64,000 bases of DNA from assembly GCA_033782935.1 (NCBI GenBank), contig JAWQEG010000082.1:2232001-2296000 (forward strand). The letters are read 5' to 3'. The notes under the pieces were generated by a model. The model did not search any database. It saw only the letters and a program-made list of their open reading frames with translations, and was not told where the DNA came from. Below, one piece after another: positions 61,963-64,000 of the stretch. A program made the translations under genes and the position numbers. Origin of the DNA: Petrolisthes cinctipes (lineage: Eukaryota; Arthropoda; Malacostraca; Decapoda; Porcellanidae). Numbering within the stretch: position 1 is the stretch's first letter; each line of letters starts with the position of its first letter.

Positions 61963-62139
61963 GCATGTACAGATCGCTTCTAGAACCCAAAAATAATTAA
62001 TTTTCGGGTGTTTTGAGTCTGAATTTGAGATATAAACGGGTACAGAAGATGCATGCACATATCGACTTTGGACACTTAAAATATCGACTTTTAGCATGTT
62101 TTGAGCCTATATTTTGAAAACAATTTTAGCACTGAGTAG
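61963..62139 (+). repeat. Representative monomer, class La (176-177 bp)
   Basis: Class La is diagnosed by GACTTTGGACACTTAAAATATCG in its second half, followed by a tail with GAGCCTATATTTTGAAAACATTCTAGCACTGAGTAG-like sequence (here CAATTTTAGCAC). The usual length is 176 bp because it has one T fewer than Lb or Lc in the GACTTT run. In the right part of the window it often carries AATAACGAATTTT instead of AATATCGAATTTT, as it does in variant form here. It normally follows Lc and precedes M. Confidence 0.9.
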
Positions 62140-62479
62140 GTATGTACAGATTGCTTCTGGGACCCAAAAATATCGAATTTTCGGGTGTTTTGAGGTTGAA
62201 TTTGGGTTATAAACGTGTGCAGAAGATGCATACACATATTGACTTTGGGCACCTAAAATATCGGTTTTCAGCATGTTTTGGCATGTATCTGAGTAGACAT
62301 GTACAGATCGCTTCTGAGACCCCAAAATATCGAATTTTCGGGCGTTTAGAGCCTAAATTTGAGATATAAACGGGTACAGAATATGCATGCACATATCGAC
62401 TTTTGGGCACCTAAAACATCGATTTTCAGTATGTTTTGGGCCTGTATTTTGAAAATACTCTAACACGGAGTAAGCATGT

Positions 62480-64000
62480 ACAGATCGCTTCTGGGACCGC
62501 AAAATATAGAATTTTCGGGTGTTTTGAGCCTGAATTTGAGATATAAACGGGTACTGAAGAGGCATGCACATATCGACTTTTAGGCACCTAAAATATCGAT
62601 TTTGAGCATGTTTTTTGTCTGTATCTTGAAAACATTCTAACTAGGAGTAGGTATGTACAGATCGCTTCGAGGACCCAAAAATAACGAATTTTCGGGTGTT
62701 TTGAGCCTGAATTTGAGATATAAACGGGTACAAAAGATGCATGCACATATCGACTTTGGACACTTAAAATATCGATTTTTAGCATGTTTTGAGCCAATAT
62801 TTTGAAAATATTTTAGAACTGAGTAGGCATGAACAGATCGCTTCTGGGACCCAAAAATATTGAATTTTCGAGTGTTTTGAGGTTGAATTTGGGTTATAAA
62901 CGGATGCAGAAGATGCATACACATATTGACTTTGGGCACCTAAAATATCGGTTTTCAGCATGTTTTGGCCTCTATCTGAGTAGGCATGTACAGATCGCTT
63001 CTGGGACCCCAAAATAACTAATTTTCGGGTGTTTGGAGCCTGAATTGATATATAAACGGGTACAGAAGATGGATGCACATATCGACTTTTTGGCACCTAA
63101 AATATCGATTTTCAGTATGTTTTGGGCCTGTATTTTGAAAATACTCTAACACGGAGTAGGCATGTACAGATCGCTTCTAGGACCCAAAAATAACGAATTT
63201 TCTGGTGTTTTGAGCCTGAATTTGAGATATAAACGGGTACAGAAGATGCATGCACATATCGACTTTGGACTCTTAAAATATCGATTTTAAGCATGTTTTG
63301 AGCCTATATTTTGAAAACATTCTAGCACTGAGTAGGCATGTACAGATCGCTTCTGGGACCCCAAAATATCGAATTTTAGGGTGTTTTGAGACTGAATTTG
63401 AGATATAAACGGGTACAGAAGATGCATGCACATATTGACTTTGGACACTTAAAATATCGATTTTAAGCATGTTTTGAGCCTATATTTTACAAACATTCTA
63501 GCACTGAGTAGGCATGTACAGATCGCTTCTGGGACCCCAAAATAAAGAATTTTCGGGTGTTTGGAGCCTGAATTTGAGATATAAACGGGTACAGAAGATG
63601 AATGCACATATCGACTTCGGACACTTAAAATATCGATTTTTAGATTGTTTTGAGCCTATATATTTAAAACATTCTAGTACTGAGTAGGCATGTACAGATC
63701 GCTTCTGGGACCCCAAAATATCGAATTTTCGGGTGTTTGGAGCCTGAATTTGAGATATAAACGGGTACAGAAGATGCATGCACATATCGACTTTTGGGCA
63801 CCTAAAATATCGATTTTCAGTATGTTTTGGGCATGTATTTTGAAAATACTCTAACACGGAGTAGGCATGTACAGATCGCCTCTGGGACCCCAAAATATCA
63901 AATTTTTGGGTGTTTTGGGCCTGAATTTGAGATATCGACTTTGGGCACTTAAAATATCGATTTTTAGCATGTTTTGGGCCTATATTTTGAAAATATTCTA
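62480..64000. repeat. Right end, diverged relative of 32.06-33.58 kb
   Basis: Aligns to 32060-33580 at a nearly constant offset of 30,420-30,421 bp, including GAGCATGTTTTTTGTCTG, GGCATGAACAG, AATAACTAATTTT and TATTTAAAACATTCTAGTAC. Substitutions are scattered throughout. The last monomer, S type, starts at 63865 and is cut by the window end. Confidence 0.82.

Larger units (their letters stand above)
61304..62139 (+). repeat. Representative pentamer higher-order unit M-Lb-S-Lc-La
   Basis: Five consecutive monomers form one 836-bp unit: M 61304-61461, Lb 61462-61638, S 61639-61785, Lc 61786-61962, La 61963-62139. The next unit starts with M at 62140 and Lb at 62297, but then skips S and goes to Lc at 62474. 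The same cyclic order is seen at 27712-28548 as Lc-La-M-Lb-S (837 bp) and at 25.4-26.4 kb. The class order is therefore non-random, and the pentamer is the likely ancestral higher-order unit of the right two thirds of the window. Confidence 0.85.
60586..62479. repeat. Diverged pentamer array, including the second 0.9-kb copy
   Basis: No gene. Contains Lb, S, M-like, Lc and La monomers, including the complete pentamer at 61304-62139. Relatives of the 36.1-36.8 kb variants are recognisable (GGGACGCCAAAATATCTAATTTT near 60970; AAGTAGGAGTAGGCAAGTACAG near 61116) but with further changes such as CACCTCCAATATCG near 61063. Confidence 0.82.
1..64000. repeat. Satellite DNA array, 147-178 bp monomers, head to tail
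   Basis: The box GCATGTACAG recurs through the whole window at intervals of about 147, 158 or 176-177 bp, always in the same orientation. Between boxes the same landmarks follow in order: CCCCAAAATATCGAATTTT, GTGTTTTGAGCCTGAATTT, ATATAAACGGGTACAGAAG, CATATCGACTTT, TAAAATATCGATTTT and a tail ending GAGTAG. A monomer starts at base 1, and the window ends inside an S monomer that began at 63865. I found no break in the array longer than a few tens of bases and no foreign insertion. Tandem satellites of this monomer length are typical of eukaryotic centromeric or heterochromatic DNA; placing it at a centromere is inference. Confidence is high for satellite and low for chromosomal location. Confidence 0.98.

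Noticed and set aside
1..64000. CRISPR array
   Set aside because: There is no alternation of short constant repeats with unique spacers; the whole 147-178-bp unit is repeated, and what varies is monomer class, not spacers.
1..64000. Transposon or retroelement insertion within the satellite
   Set aside because: I looked for interruptions in the box spacing, terminal repeats, target duplications and unrelated sequence. The largest departures are losses of 15-30 bp and chimeric monomers.
1..64000. Inverted segments or palindromic turn-arounds in the array
   Set aside because: Every monomer I checked reads in the same direction; plus-strand frames are simply the other strand of direct repeats.
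1..64000. Identification as a named centromeric satellite or species
   Set aside because: The monomer length fits many plant and animal satellites, but I do not recognise this consensus. A repeat database search with the La, S and M consensuses would decide.

Overview
The whole 64 kb window is one uninterrupted, head-to-tail satellite DNA array. I found no gene, RNA gene, transposon, CRISPR array, telomere repeat or any other non-satellite sequence. Every stretch I read on both strands aligns to one monomer family, and all monomers face the same way. This fits a eukaryotic nuclear chromosome, in centromeric, pericentromeric or knob-type heterochromatin. I do not recognise the family and cannot name the species; plant or animal cannot be decided from the sequence. 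GC is about 40% (counted on one consensus monomer). At a mean of about 168 bp the window holds roughly 380 monomers.

Monomers fall into a few classes, all starting at the conserved box GCATGTACAG. Full-length classes are 176-178 bp (called here La, Lb, Lc and E). A short class S is 147 bp and lacks 29 internal bp. A medium class M is 157-159 bp and lacks about 19 bp at its 3' end. The full-length monomer is itself an old tandem dimer of two 88-bp halves, which match at about 58 of 88 positions by hand alignment. In the right two thirds of the window the basic higher-order unit is a pentamer in the order M-Lb-S-Lc-La, about 836 bp.

Layout: 1-8.2 kb is a mixed array of E, S, La, Lb and Lc. 8.2-16.6 kb holds two almost identical 4,205-bp higher-order repeats of 25 monomers each, with a 1,853-bp duplication nested at the left edge. 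16.6-20.2 kb is a mosaic of segments also found at 4-6.4 kb. From 20.18 kb the M class replaces E. 20.2-26.6 kb is a diverged pentamer array with a 1.86-kb duplication. 26.6-59.7 kb is a large, recently amplified domain. It has a block A (27.5-33.9 kb), three tandem copies of a 5,258-bp, 31-monomer repeat (33.7-49.3 kb), a second copy of A (49.3-55.5 kb), and rearranged pieces of the 5,258-bp unit (55.5-59.7 kb). 59.7-64 kb is again more diverged pentamer array.

There is no coding interpretation. Long stop-free frames occur on both strands only because 147 and 177 are multiples of three; they are periodic copies of the same satellite. The biological interest lies in the nested organisation (88 bp, then about 176 bp, then a pentamer, then 4.2/5.3-kb repeats, then a superunit of about 11.3 kb) and in the visible record of recent unequal exchange. 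All boundaries were placed by eye and may be off by some tens of bases.
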